Assembly (NCBI GenBank): GCA_943331195.2
Contig: CALQKQ020000203.1
Location: 1-6,827, forward strand
From: Akkermansia muciniphila
GTDB lineage: Bacteria > Verrucomicrobiota > Verrucomicrobiia > Verrucomicrobiales > V1-33
Direction: 5' to 3'
Length of the DNA stretch: 6,827 bases
Under the pieces are notes generated by a model that saw only the letters and a list, made by a program, of their open reading frames with translations, ran no database searches and was not told the DNA's origin. Positions 1 through 5,984 of this stretch are shown piece by piece; position 1 is the stretch's first letter; each line of letters begins with the position of its first letter. A program made the translations under genes and the position numbers.

Positions 1-17
1 CAACGGTGTCCAGCTTT
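1..17 (+). repeat. Left terminal inverted repeat of the IS
   Basis: Begins CAACGGTGTCCA and matches the reverse complement of 1498-1514 at 16 of 17 positions; the mismatch is position 13 (G here, C in the right copy). It may start before base 1, which is not visible. Confidence 0.85.
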
Positions 18-197
18 CGATGAGTGTTAGTGCCGCCACATCCACATTCTGCGGCCGCGCTTCCCGCGTCCGAGCTCGACGCAACGTCCTCGCACCTCCC
101 TCCACGGACCCAGTGAACTAGCCTCAAAGGGCTGCTTCTGACTCCCAAAACCGCCTTTTTTTCTCCGCATCAACACCACTTTTCCCTTGCGCTTAAT

Positions 198-1493
198 ATG
201 TTAGTAAAATCCGGTTTTTCTGTTATGAAGCCGATCCAAAGCATCCCTCCTCTCGCCGCCGCCTTTTTCAAACCCTTCCTCGCCCTCATCCCAGGTCTTC
301 CTCATCAGCGATCCTGCCCAGAACTCAACGATGCCACCTGGCTCGCTTTGGGCATCTCACGTGTGCTTGAGAACGAACCCAGCGGCCGCGCCTTCCTCCA
401 AAAAGCCGCAGGCTCCGCCCTCCCCGTGCCCAGCCGTTCTAGCTTCTTCAATACCTTGGCCAGTGGCCGCCGCCTCCTTCTTTGTCAGGCCGCCAATGAA
501 GCCTTGGCGCGCCACATGGTCCGCAACACCCCCGATCCTTTCGCCGCTTTTCCAGCCCTCAAGGACTTCGATATTCATGCTGGCGACGGCCACTTCCACG
601 CCGCTGCCGTGCACGATCCCCGCTCCGCTCCCGGGGCCACCCGCTATGCTACCGGTCACGTTTATATGATGGATCTGCGCACCCAAGCGATGCGCCATCT
701 CGACCTCTGCGACCAAATCGAACGCCTCAAAGAACATGACCTTCGCGTCATCAAACGTCAGGGCTACGACGCCCTGCGCTGCCATGCCCCCAAGGGCCGT
801 CAGGTCATCGTCGTTTGGGATCGTGCCATGCTCGACTTCGCCTGGTGGCAAGACGGAAAGAACCTCAAAGGCCTCTATTTTGTCACGCGCCCCAAATCCA
901 ACACCCAACTGACCCGCAGCGGATTCAACTCTTACGATGCGGCCGATCCCGTCAATGCCGGCGTGCTCAGCGACGAACTAGCCGCGCCCGCCGCCACGGC
1001 CCGCGCCCTTCGCCGCATCACCTGGACCGACCCGATGACCGGCGAATCTTGGCAGTTTCTCACCAACCAAATGACCCTTGAACCGGGCCTCATCGTTCTG
1101 CTCTATCGCCGCCGTTGGGATATTGAAAAGGTCTATGATGAATTCAAAAACAAGTTCCACGAAAAGAAATCGTGGGCCTCTTCACCCAACGCCAAATCCG
1201 CCCAAGCAGCCTTCCTCTGTTTGACCCACAACCTTACCGTCCTCTACGACCAAACCCTGGCCGCCGCCGGAATCGTCAACAGCCCCGAAATAGAGCGCCG
1301 CGCCAAACGACTAAAGGCCCTAACGGCGCACAACACCGCGGCCGGCCGGATTCTGCCACGCATCATTTACGGGTTCCAGCGACTCACCCAGCGCAGCGTC
1401 AAATTCGTCCGCTGGTTGCGGCAAAATCTCTGGTCCAAGCGCCCCCTGCACGACCTCTTGGCCATCCTGATAGGACTCTACCGCACTCTATGA
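198..1493 (+). CDS. IS4-family DDE transposase
   Basis: This 431-residue transposase would cut at the inverted repeats and insert the element elsewhere through an RNase H-like DDE domain. The catalytic residues are readable: D130 in an AGDGHFH context, D208 in VVWDRAM, and E310 inside a perfect IS4 signature Y-x2-R-x3-E-x6-K (Y303, R306, E310, K317). A long beta-strand-rich insertion between D208 and E310 (about 225-295) is typical of IS4 enzymes. The length is normal for the family and the frame is uninterrupted, so the protein is probably functional. The start is uncertain: the ATG at 198 has no Shine-Dalgarno sequence, and an in-frame ATG at 225 (residue 10, MKPIQS) is equally plausible. 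A TAATAT at 194-199 could be a promoter -10 box, which would favour the later start. Outside the IS there is no functional link to its neighbours. Confidence 0.93.
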   Translation: MLVKSGFSVMKPIQSIPPLAAAFFKPFLALIPGLPHQRSCPELNDATWLALGISRVLENEPSGRAFLQKAAGSALPVPSRSSFFNTLASGRRLLLCQAANEALARHMVRNTPDPFAAFPALKDFDIHAGDGHFHAAAVHDPRSAPGATRYATGHVYMMDLRTQAMRHLDLCDQIERLKEHDLRVIKRQGYDALRCHAPKGRQVIVVWDRAMLDFAWWQDGKNLKGLYFVTRPKSNTQLTRSGFNSYDAADPVNAGVLSDELAAPAATARALRRITWTDPMTGESWQFLTNQMTLEPGLIVLLYRRRWDIEKVYDEFKNKFHEKKSWASSPNAKSAQAAFLCLTHNLTVLYDQTLAAAGIVNSPEIERRAKRLKALTAHNTAAGRILPRIIYGFQRLTQRSVKFVRWLRQNLWSKRPLHDLLAILIGLYRTL

Positions 1494-1497
1494 CTTA

Positions 1498-1514
1498 AAA
1501 GGTGGACACCGTTG
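1498..1514 (-). repeat. Right terminal inverted repeat of the IS
   Basis: Ends TGGACACCGTTG, the exact reverse complement of bases 1-12. It lies immediately downstream of the transposase stop codon and marks the boundary between the IS and the host flank. Confidence 0.85.
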
Positions 1515-1850
1515 TTCAGCGCCGCAGCCCACCTCAGCCGGCAACCCCCGCCAATCACCAGGACCCGGGTGGGCCTCTGCCCTCCCAACGTCCCAGCCAA
1601 CATCCCAGTCGCGCTGCCGCCCCCTGAACGCCCGCCCCCCCTGGGCCAGCCTCGCCCACCGAACAGGGCCCCCCCCGGCGGCGGCCGCCGGCTTTCCCGC
1701 AAATTACCTGGGAACTTGTTACAGCGGGCGGTTGGCGCGGCTGCGTGGTTGCTTCGTCAGCCTTGAGGCCGGAGCCGAGGGCGCGCCCGGCCGCGTTCTG
1801 GGATTGCCACGGGCCCCGGCAGGGCGCAGCATGGCGTCCGACTGCAACCC
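1515..1850. other. Non-coding spacer between the IS and dgt
   Basis: I see no convincing gene in these 336 bases. The left half (about 1530-1680) is strongly C-rich on the + strand, with several runs of six to eight C. From about 1711 the + strand becomes G-rich. One strong GC hairpin sits at 1675-1691. A short A/T-richer stretch at about 1699-1724 is the only plausible promoter area for dgt, but no clear -35/-10 pair is visible. No tRNA, tmRNA, RNase P RNA or riboswitch pattern was recognised by eye. The open frames here have compositionally driven Gly/Arg/Pro-rich translations and are not called. Confidence 0.6.
1675..1691 (+). terminator. GC hairpin, possible weak terminator
   Basis: CCGGCGG (1675-1681) pairs perfectly with CCGCCGG (1685-1691) across a 3-base loop, giving a 7-bp all-GC stem followed by CTTTCCC. 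The T tract is only three bases, so intrinsic termination would be weak. It could end transcription leaving the IS before dgt, or be a by-product of the extreme local GC composition. Confidence 0.25.
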
Positions 1851-3140
1851 GTGGAGAACCAATTTTACAACGCCTTCGACCTAGAGCCCCTGGAGCCGGA
1901 CCTTCCGCGCCCGTCCTCCGGACCTCCGCGCGAACCTGATTATCGCACTGCCTTTGAGATCAACCGCGACCGCATCATCCACACTTCTGCCTTCCGCCGC
2001 CTCCAAAGCAAAACCCAAGTGTTCCTCTCCGGGGAATACGACTTTTACCGCACCCGCCTCACTCACAGCATCGAGGTTTCCCAGATCGGCCGCAGCATCT
2101 GCACGGCGCTGCGCCGCCGCAGCCCGCACCTCGGGCCCGATTTTTTCATCGACTCCGACCTCGTCGAAGCGGCCTGTCTGGCCCACGACATTGGCCACCC
2201 CCCGTTTGGGCACGCCGGCGAGCGCACCCTGCACCGCTTGATGCGCCCCTGGGGTGGTTTCGAGGGCAATGCCCAAACCCTGCGCATGCTCACGCAGACC
2301 ATCTTTTCCGCGAGCGGTCGCGGCATGAATCCCTGCCGCGCCTTTCTCGACGCCACCCTCAAATACAAAACCCTCTACAGCGAACTCGCTCAGCCCGAAA
2401 ACCACTTCCTCTACGATAGCCAAAACTGCTATCTGGACTGGGCCCTCGGCCATCAGGACTTCCCCCCAGAACTCACTCCGGGCCCGGCCCGCGACAGCAG
2501 CAAGTCCATCGAATGCCAAATCATGGACTGGGCCGACGACACCGCCTATTCGCTCAACGACATCGCCGACGGCTACAACGCCGGCTTCCTCAGCCTGGAA
2601 GCGGTGGAGCGCTGGGCCACCAGCCAAACGCTCAGCCCCGACGAGGCCCGCCTCATCGAAAAACTCCTCCAAAGCATCCGCAGTCAACGCCTTGAAGTCA
2701 TGCTGCGCGCTCGCATCGGCCAATTCATCAATGCCTGCACCCTAGCGCCCGACGTCAATTTCATGACCGGCTGGACGCGCCGCTATGCCTGGAAGTTAGA
2801 AGTCGACCCCGCCGCGCGCGCCGAAGCCAAACTCTACAAGCGCCTCGCCCTCCACCTCGTCTTCCGCAGCCGCCAGCTCCAGCAGCTCGAACACAAAAGC
2901 GACGCCATCCTCACGCAACTCATGGGCGCCCTCCTGGACCGCTACGTCGCCCCCAACCCCGCCTCCGCGTTCCGCCTGCTGCGCGAATCCGAAGAAGCCG
3001 CCTTGGAGCGCGAACCCGACCCCGCCGCCAAAGCCCGACTCGTCTGCGACGCCGTCGCCCGCATGACCGATGGTGCCGCCACCCGGCTCTATCGCCGCCT
3101 TTTCGACGCTGAATTCCGCTCCATCACCGACCTCGGCTAG
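1851..3140 (+). CDS. dgt: dGTP triphosphohydrolase (dGTPase-like HD-domain protein)
   Basis: This 429-residue enzyme is predicted to hydrolyse dGTP, and perhaps other dNTPs, to the deoxynucleoside and triphosphate in the cytoplasm, affecting dNTP pools. The N-terminal segment matches the dGTPase signature: FEINRDRIIHTSAFRRLQSKTQV at about 36-57, then YRTRLTHSIEVSQIGRSI at 66-83. The HD metal site is complete: H72, H112-D113 in AHDIGHPPFGHAGE, and an Asp of the WADDTAYS motif at 227-234. Length and motif order fit bacterial Dgt homologues; the C-terminal half is helical and more variable. The start is a GTG; no ATG or other usual start lies close upstream in frame, and the next Met is far inside the conserved domain. 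The N-terminus (ENQFYNAFD) looks like the family's usual start. There is no Shine-Dalgarno sequence. It stands alone, convergent with cysC 36 bp downstream. The true substrate among dNTPs cannot be read from the sequence. Confidence 0.93.
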   Translation: MENQFYNAFDLEPLEPDLPRPSSGPPREPDYRTAFEINRDRIIHTSAFRRLQSKTQVFLSGEYDFYRTRLTHSIEVSQIGRSICTALRRRSPHLGPDFFIDSDLVEAACLAHDIGHPPFGHAGERTLHRLMRPWGGFEGNAQTLRMLTQTIFSASGRGMNPCRAFLDATLKYKTLYSELAQPENHFLYDSQNCYLDWALGHQDFPPELTPGPARDSSKSIECQIMDWADDTAYSLNDIADGYNAGFLSLEAVERWATSQTLSPDEARLIEKLLQSIRSQRLEVMLRARIGQFINACTLAPDVNFMTGWTRRYAWKLEVDPAARAEAKLYKRLALHLVFRSRQLQQLEHKSDAILTQLMGALLDRYVAPNPASAFRLLRESEEAALEREPDPAAKARLVCDAVARMTDGAATRLYRRLFDAEFRSITDLG

Positions 3141-3162
3141 GGTTGCTTTTCCCTAACGGCGC

Positions 3163-3182
3163 GCCGCCTGCGGCCTTCAGGC
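3163..3182. terminator. Small hairpin between convergent dgt and cysC
   Basis: The 36-bp gap between the two convergent stop codons holds GCCTG (3166-3170) facing CAGGC (3178-3182), and an alternative GCCG/CGGC stem with a 4-base loop at 3163-3174. Neither strand shows a U-run after the stem, so this is at best a weak bidirectional terminator. No stronger terminator is visible for either gene. Confidence 0.2.
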
Positions 3183-3812
3183 ATCCCGGGGTGGGGCTTC
3201 CTGCGCCAGAGCGACGAGCCGGGGGCGCACCGCTTGGAGCAGGGCTTCCAGGCAGGCGCTTTCGTCCATGGCTTCGGTGTCTAGGATCAAATCGGCACTT
3301 TCTGGCTCTTCAAAGACGGAGTCCCGCCCGGTGAATTGCTTGAGTTCCCCGCCGTCTGCCTTGGCATACAAGCCTTTGACGTCGCGGGCCCGGCAGGTCT
3401 CCATGCTCGCCTTGACGTAGACTTGGAAAAAATTCTCGTCGCCGGCGATTTGGCGCGCCATGGTGCGCAGGGCGCGCCGCGGGGTGATGAACGAGCACAC
3501 CGCCACGACCCCGGTCTGGTTGAACAGGCGCGCCACCTCGGCCGCCCGGCGCACATTTTCCCGGCGGTCGTCATCGGTAAATCCCAAGCCGGCATTGAGC
3601 CCGGTGCGCAGCAAATCGCCATCCAACAAAGTCGTCAGGCGGCCCTCCTCGTGAAGGCGGCGCTCCAAGGCCGTGGCCAAGGTGCTTTTGCCCGAGCCGC
3701 TCAGCCCATAGAGCCAAATGGTGAGGGAGCGCTGCCCGGTGAGCCGCTCGCGCGCACTGCGCCCTAACACGCGGACTTTGCCAATGGAGAGGAGTGATGC
3801 CGGAGCAGCCAT
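3177..3812 (-). CDS. cysC: Adenylylsulfate (APS) kinase
   Basis: This 211-residue cytoplasmic enzyme phosphorylates APS with ATP to give PAPS, the activated sulfate used by PAPS reductases and sulfotransferases. Visible motifs are the P-loop GLSGSGKST (36-44), DGDLLRTGLN (64-73), GFTDDDRRENVRR (77-89), SFITPRR (107-113) and the lid region DVKGLYAKADGGELKQFTGRDSVFEEPE (144-170). The length equals a stand-alone CysC; there is no fused sulfurylase domain. At the FISP position, where E. coli CysC carries its phosphorylatable Ser109, this protein has Thr (T110), a conservative change. The ATG at 3812 gives the usual short N-terminal lead. The frame is open further upstream, but that part only shadows the neighbouring methyltransferase. 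It starts 8 bp after the methyltransferase stop, so co-transcription is likely. The bases before its ATG read CCTCC, the opposite of a ribosome binding site, which suggests translational coupling or an SD-independent start. Confidence 0.95.
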   Translation of the reverse strand: MAAPASLLSIGKVRVLGRSARERLTGQRSLTIWLYGLSGSGKSTLATALERRLHEEGRLTTLLDGDLLRTGLNAGLGFTDDDRRENVRRAAEVARLFNQTGVVAVCSFITPRRALRTMARQIAGDENFFQVYVKASMETCRARDVKGLYAKADGGELKQFTGRDSVFEEPESADLILDTEAMDESACLEALLQAVRPRLVALAQEAPPRDA

Positions 3813-3820
3813 GGAGGTAT

Positions 3821-4405
3821 TTAGTAAAGAGTCAGTAGCGAAGGCACCCAGCCGGTCGACCGCGCCGCCTGAAGCAGGGAAATCAGCCCAATGGCGAGGA
3901 GAAACCACACCGCGCTGCCCATGTGATTGCGAAAGACGCGGGGCTTCACCTGATAGGTGTCCGGCTCTACCAAAAGGGACCAGCGCGGGAAAAAGGCCGG
4001 CACCCGCCCGCGATAGGCGGCAAAGGGGGCCCCGTGGAGGCGCATCAGATCGGCCTCTTCCGCCCGAATCACCGCCGGATAGTAGATCGCAAAACTCCCC
4101 AGCACCAGCAGCGGAATGCTCGCCGTATGGGTCAGCAACGCCACTCCCACCGCTCCTAACATGGAGAAAAAGTAGAGGGGGTTCCGCGACATGGCATAGG
4201 GCCCTTCCGTCACCAGACAGGACTTCTTGTAGCCCGCAATATAGAGCGAGCACCACAGCCGCCCCACCGCCGCCGCCGAGGTCAACCCCAGGGCCGCCAA
4301 CAACATCCCCGCCTGTCCAAACGGCCCCGGCTGCCAGTGGCTCGAGCTAAACAAAATCAGCCCCGCCAACAGGGCCACGTAGAGTCGGGTAAACAAGATG
4401 CGCAT
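3821..4405 (-). CDS. Membrane methyltransferase of the ICMT/PEMT superfamily
   Basis: This 194-residue integral membrane protein belongs to the isoprenylcysteine carboxyl methyltransferase-like group, which uses S-adenosylmethionine. The diagnostic C-terminal pattern is present: TEGPYAMSRNPLYF (66-79), a membrane hairpin, then RAEEADLMRLHG and FAAYRGRVPAFFP (114-140). Hydrophobic segments fall at about 5-20, 31-49, 76-92, 97-113 and 162-180. The last one lies beyond the usual ICMT core and is an extra C-terminal helix. The substrate cannot be read: bacterial members act on lipids, small thiols or unknown targets. It sits between cysH (87 bp upstream) and cysC (8 bp downstream) on the same strand, so a role tied to sulfur metabolism is possible but is inference only. 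The ATG at 4405 has no Shine-Dalgarno sequence; no better in-frame start is seen. Confidence 0.82.
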   Translation of the reverse strand: MRILFTRLYVALLAGLILFSSSHWQPGPFGQAGMLLAALGLTSAAAVGRLWCSLYIAGYKKSCLVTEGPYAMSRNPLYFFSMLGAVGVALLTHTASIPLLVLGSFAIYYPAVIRAEEADLMRLHGAPFAAYRGRVPAFFPRWSLLVEPDTYQVKPRVFRNHMGSAVWFLLAIGLISLLQAARSTGWVPSLLTLY

Positions 4406-4492
4406 TGCAGAAAAAGAGATCGCATCATCGCCCCGCCGCCGCCCGCAGCAAGCGGACTTCGCAGACCCTCAGTTGGCCCAGGCCCGCCTCTG

Positions 4493-5227
4493 TCAAATGT
4501 TAGAACCCAAAAAGGTGTGGATGCCGCACTCGGTTTTCTCAAAGCCCTCCCAGCGCCCGGCCCGCTCGCTTTCTCCGCTCGCCATCTTGGTGCAAGGCCA
4601 GCAGCCAATGCTGCGGTAGCCGCGGTCGTGCAGCGGATTGTAGGGAATCCCCTCGGCTTTGATGTATTCCCACACCGCCTCCCGGCTCCAGTTGGCCATG
4701 GGATTCAGCTTCAAAATGTGTCGCCCCCGCAGCTTGTCGAATTCGTAAAGCTCCAAAATCCCGGTCTGGGCCCGGCTGTCTCCCTGGGTCCGCCGCAAGC
4801 CAGTGATCCAGACGTCAATCCGGGACAACTGCTGCTGCAGCGGCAGGACTTTGCGCAGGCTGCAGCAAGTGTCAGGATGGCTCGCCCACAGGTCGCCTCC
4901 GTAGGTCTCGGCCTGCTCCGCCACCGTCTGGCTCGGCTCCAGGCTCTGAATGCCAATCCCAAAAAAGGCCTCCAGCCTGGCCTTCAAGGCATAGGTCTCG
5001 GGAAAAAGCAGCCCCGTGTCTAAGGTGAACACCGGAAAGTCCAGCCCCAACTTCCGCGCGTGGTGGATGATCACCAGCCCCGAACCCTGGTAGCTCGTCC
5101 CAATCTGCGCCTGCTTCCCAAAGGTCTCCCAGGTCCACTGCAAGGTCTCTTCCAGCGAAGCTCCCTCCAAGCGCGCCGCCTCCGCCCGGACGTCCAGTCC
5201 CGCGTGTTCTTCAAGCAAAAAGGCCAT
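4493..5227 (-). CDS. cysH: Assimilatory APS/PAPS reductase, [4Fe-4S]-cluster type
   Basis: This 244-residue cytoplasmic enzyme reduces activated sulfate (APS or PAPS) to sulfite with electrons from thioredoxin. The PP-loop ATP-pyrophosphatase-like fold shows TSYQGSG (44-50), FTLDTG (67-72) and GLRRTQGDSR (143-152). Four cysteines, C121-C122 and C209-x2-C212, form the CC...CxxC set that binds a [4Fe-4S] cluster. The catalytic cysteine is C234 in ECGIH near the C-terminus. The cluster set is known for APS reductases of many bacteria and plants, but some cluster-bearing CysH enzymes accept PAPS too; the adjacent cysC keeps both options open. The ATG at 5227 is chosen because AGGAG lies 11 bases upstream and the protein then has normal length. 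An in-frame ATG at 5281 would add 18 unconserved-looking residues encoded by the likely promoter. It is first in the minus-strand cluster with the methyltransferase and cysC. No sulfurylase gene (sat or cysDN) is in the window. Confidence 0.95.
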   Translation of the reverse strand: MAFLLEEHAGLDVRAEAARLEGASLEETLQWTWETFGKQAQIGTSYQGSGLVIIHHARKLGLDFPVFTLDTGLLFPETYALKARLEAFFGIGIQSLEPSQTVAEQAETYGGDLWASHPDTCCSLRKVLPLQQQLSRIDVWITGLRRTQGDSRAQTGILELYEFDKLRGRHILKLNPMANWSREAVWEYIKAEGIPYNPLHDRGYRSIGCWPCTKMASGESERAGRWEGFEKTECGIHTFLGSNI

Positions 5228-5238
5228 AGTTTTAGATT

Positions 5239-5243
5239 CTCCT
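5239..5243 (-). promoter_or_regulatory. Ribosome binding site of cysH
   Basis: AGGAG on the minus strand lies 11 bases before the ATG at 5227. It decides that start over the ATG at 5281 and is the only clear Shine-Dalgarno sequence among the genes here. Confidence 0.6.
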
Positions 5244-5245
5244 AA

Positions 5246-5281
5246 TTCCCTATAGGAAATACCGGATTTAGGGATTGTCAA
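5246..5281 (-). promoter_or_regulatory. Candidate cysH promoter with palindromic operator
   Basis: On the minus strand a consensus TTGACA (5281-5276) is followed after 21 bases by TATAGG (5254-5249), a 4-of-6 match to the -10 box. The spacing is longer than usual, as might be expected of an activator-dependent promoter. The -10 region coincides with the perfect 8-bp palindrome CCTATAGG (5249-5256), and TTCC/GGAA arms face each other at 5246-5249 and 5255-5258. This small A/T-rich island contrasts with its GC-rich surroundings. A regulator of sulfur genes, perhaps of the Rrf2 family, could bind here; that is inference. Confidence 0.35.
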
Positions 5282-5405
5282 ATGCCCGCCGCCGCCGCCC
5301 TCCCCGAAAATCAGCCCGGCGAATCAGCAGACTCAGCGCACGAATCCCCTTCAGCCGTTCCTCGGCTGCCCGCTGCGTGGGCCGGTCGGCCGACCCCGCT
5401 GCCAT
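5268..5405 (-). CDS. Possible small protein of 45 residues upstream of cysH
   Basis: A 46-codon frame starts with ATG at 5405, 36 bp after infA, and ends with TAA 40 bp before the cysH ATG. The predicted product begins MAAGSADRPTQRAAEER, has a plausible amphipathic helix (LKGIRALSLLIRRADF, residues 18-33) and then a run of four arginines encoded by CGG repeats. I do not recognise it. There is no ribosome binding site, and its end overlaps the candidate cysH -35 box. The residue pattern is more protein-like than the other frames here, but long open frames arise easily in GC-rich DNA. Confidence 0.2.
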   Translation of the reverse strand: MAAGSADRPTQRAAEERLKGIRALSLLIRRADFRGGRRRRAFDNP

Positions 5406-5441
5406 GCTGCAGTCTAACGCGGGCCATGCCGCGCGCCCAAA

Positions 5442-5768
5442 CTACATCCGGTAGGTGATGCGCGCCTTGGTGGTGTCGTAAGGGGACATCTCCATTTTGA
5501 CGCGGTCGCCCACGACTAAGCGGATGAAGCGCTTGCGCATTTTTCCCGAAATGTGGGCCAGCACGATTTGCTGGTTGATGGCCAATTCTACCTTAAACAT
5601 GGTGCCTGCCAAAACCTGGACGATGGTGCCGTCTACTTCGATTTCGCCTTCGGGATCGACTTCTTTGGGCGGCGGACGGCGGAACCCTCCGGAATTGGCG
5701 AAGGGACGAGGGGGCCCAGCGGGGCGGCGGGCTCCGGGGCGGTTGTTGGTTTTGCGGCGGGCAGGCAT
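5442..5768 (-). CDS. infA: Translation initiation factor IF-1 with basic N-terminal extension
   Basis: IF-1 binds the A site of the 30S subunit during translation initiation. Residues about 41-108 form the complete S1/OB-fold protein: IEVDGTIVQVLAGTMFKVEL (43-62), AHISGKMRKRFIRLVVGDRVKMEMSPYD (71-98) and KARITYRM at the C-terminus. Ordinary IF-1 has about 72 residues. This one has about 108 because of a roughly 37-residue head rich in Arg, Pro, Gly and Asn (MPARRKTNNRPGARRPAG...), probably disordered and able to bind RNA. The ATG at 5768 is chosen over an in-frame ATG at 5831, whose extra residues (MFYLCSEPVQPP...) look like leader DNA. There is no Shine-Dalgarno sequence. The gene stands alone, not in a ribosomal-protein operon: it is divergent from hupE and upstream of the cys cluster on the same strand. 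Confidence 0.94.
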   Translation of the reverse strand: MPARRKTNNRPGARRPAGPPRPFANSGGFRRPPPKEVDPEGEIEVDGTIVQVLAGTMFKVELAINQQIVLAHISGKMRKRFIRLVVGDRVKMEMSPYDTTKARITYRM

Positions 5769-5776
5769 GTAGCAGA

Positions 5777-5854
5777 GAGCGGACAGTTCCCCGTGCGGCG
5801 GCTGGACCGGCTCAGAGCACAGGTAAAACAAGGATTAGGGGACAGTCTCCGCTC
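5777..5854. repeat. Imperfect inverted repeat between infA and hupE
   Basis: Arms GAGCGGA (5777-5783) and TCCGCTC (5848-5854) pair over 7 bp. After a small internal loop (CAGT against CAGTC), TCCCC (5788-5792) pairs with GGGGA (5838-5842). The result is a two-part stem closing a loop of 45 bases. It lies in the infA 5' leader and upstream of hupE, so it could be an mRNA structure in the infA leader or chance in GC-rich DNA. No convincing promoter pair was found for either divergent gene in this 216-bp gap. Confidence 0.25.
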
Positions 5855-5984
5855 ATTCTCGACAATGACAACTGTGAAAAAAGGCCGCCGCCGCGCCAGC
5901 CCTCGCAGCAAACCGAGTCATCCCCTCGGCTTGCCCCGCAAAATTCGGCACGCAGCCTGCTTACCACCTGCAATCCTCTCTCCT

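Larger units (their letters stand above)
1..1514 (+). mobile_element. Complete IS4-family insertion sequence with matching terminal inverted repeats
   Basis: The first 12 bases of the window (CAACGGTGTCCA) reappear exactly, in inverted orientation, at 1503-1514. Allowing one mismatch the match extends to 17 bp (16 of 17; 1-17 against 1498-1514). The repeats bracket a single full-length transposase gene whose stop codon lies 4 bp from the extended right repeat. This one-gene layout of about 1.5 kb fits the IS4 family. Both ends and the reading frame are intact, so the element looks recent and possibly active. The left boundary coincides with the window edge. The target-site duplication therefore cannot be checked, and the true end could lie a few bases further out. 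The right flank begins TTCAGCGCCG. Confidence 0.85.

Noticed and set aside
194..199. TAATAT as the transposase promoter -10 box
   Set aside because: No matching -35 lies 16-18 bases upstream, and it overlaps the first possible start codon; mentioned only as a hint about the start.
1478..1702. Minus-strand frame of 74 residues containing RVLVIGGG, resembling a nucleotide-binding Rossmann start
   Set aside because: The motif lies far from the frame's Met, the rest is Gly/Arg/Pro-rich from C-runs, the full GxGxxG spacing is absent, and the frame crosses the IS end.
1881..2723. Long minus-strand open frame (280 residues)
   Set aside because: It is entirely antisense to dgt, whose domain motifs are clear; long antisense frames are common in GC-rich genes.
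3813..4256. Upstream in-frame extension of cysC that would give a 359-residue protein
   Set aside because: It lies in another frame of the methyltransferase gene, has no recognisable domain, and the usual CysC N-terminus begins at 3812.
5553..5984. In-frame extension of the nickel permease frame back to 5553, including a shorter possible start with a basic stretch (MTTVKKGRRR...) at about 5865
   Set aside because: Most is antisense to infA, and it would put about 40 to 144 residues before a typical signal peptide; the ATG at 5985 fits the family.
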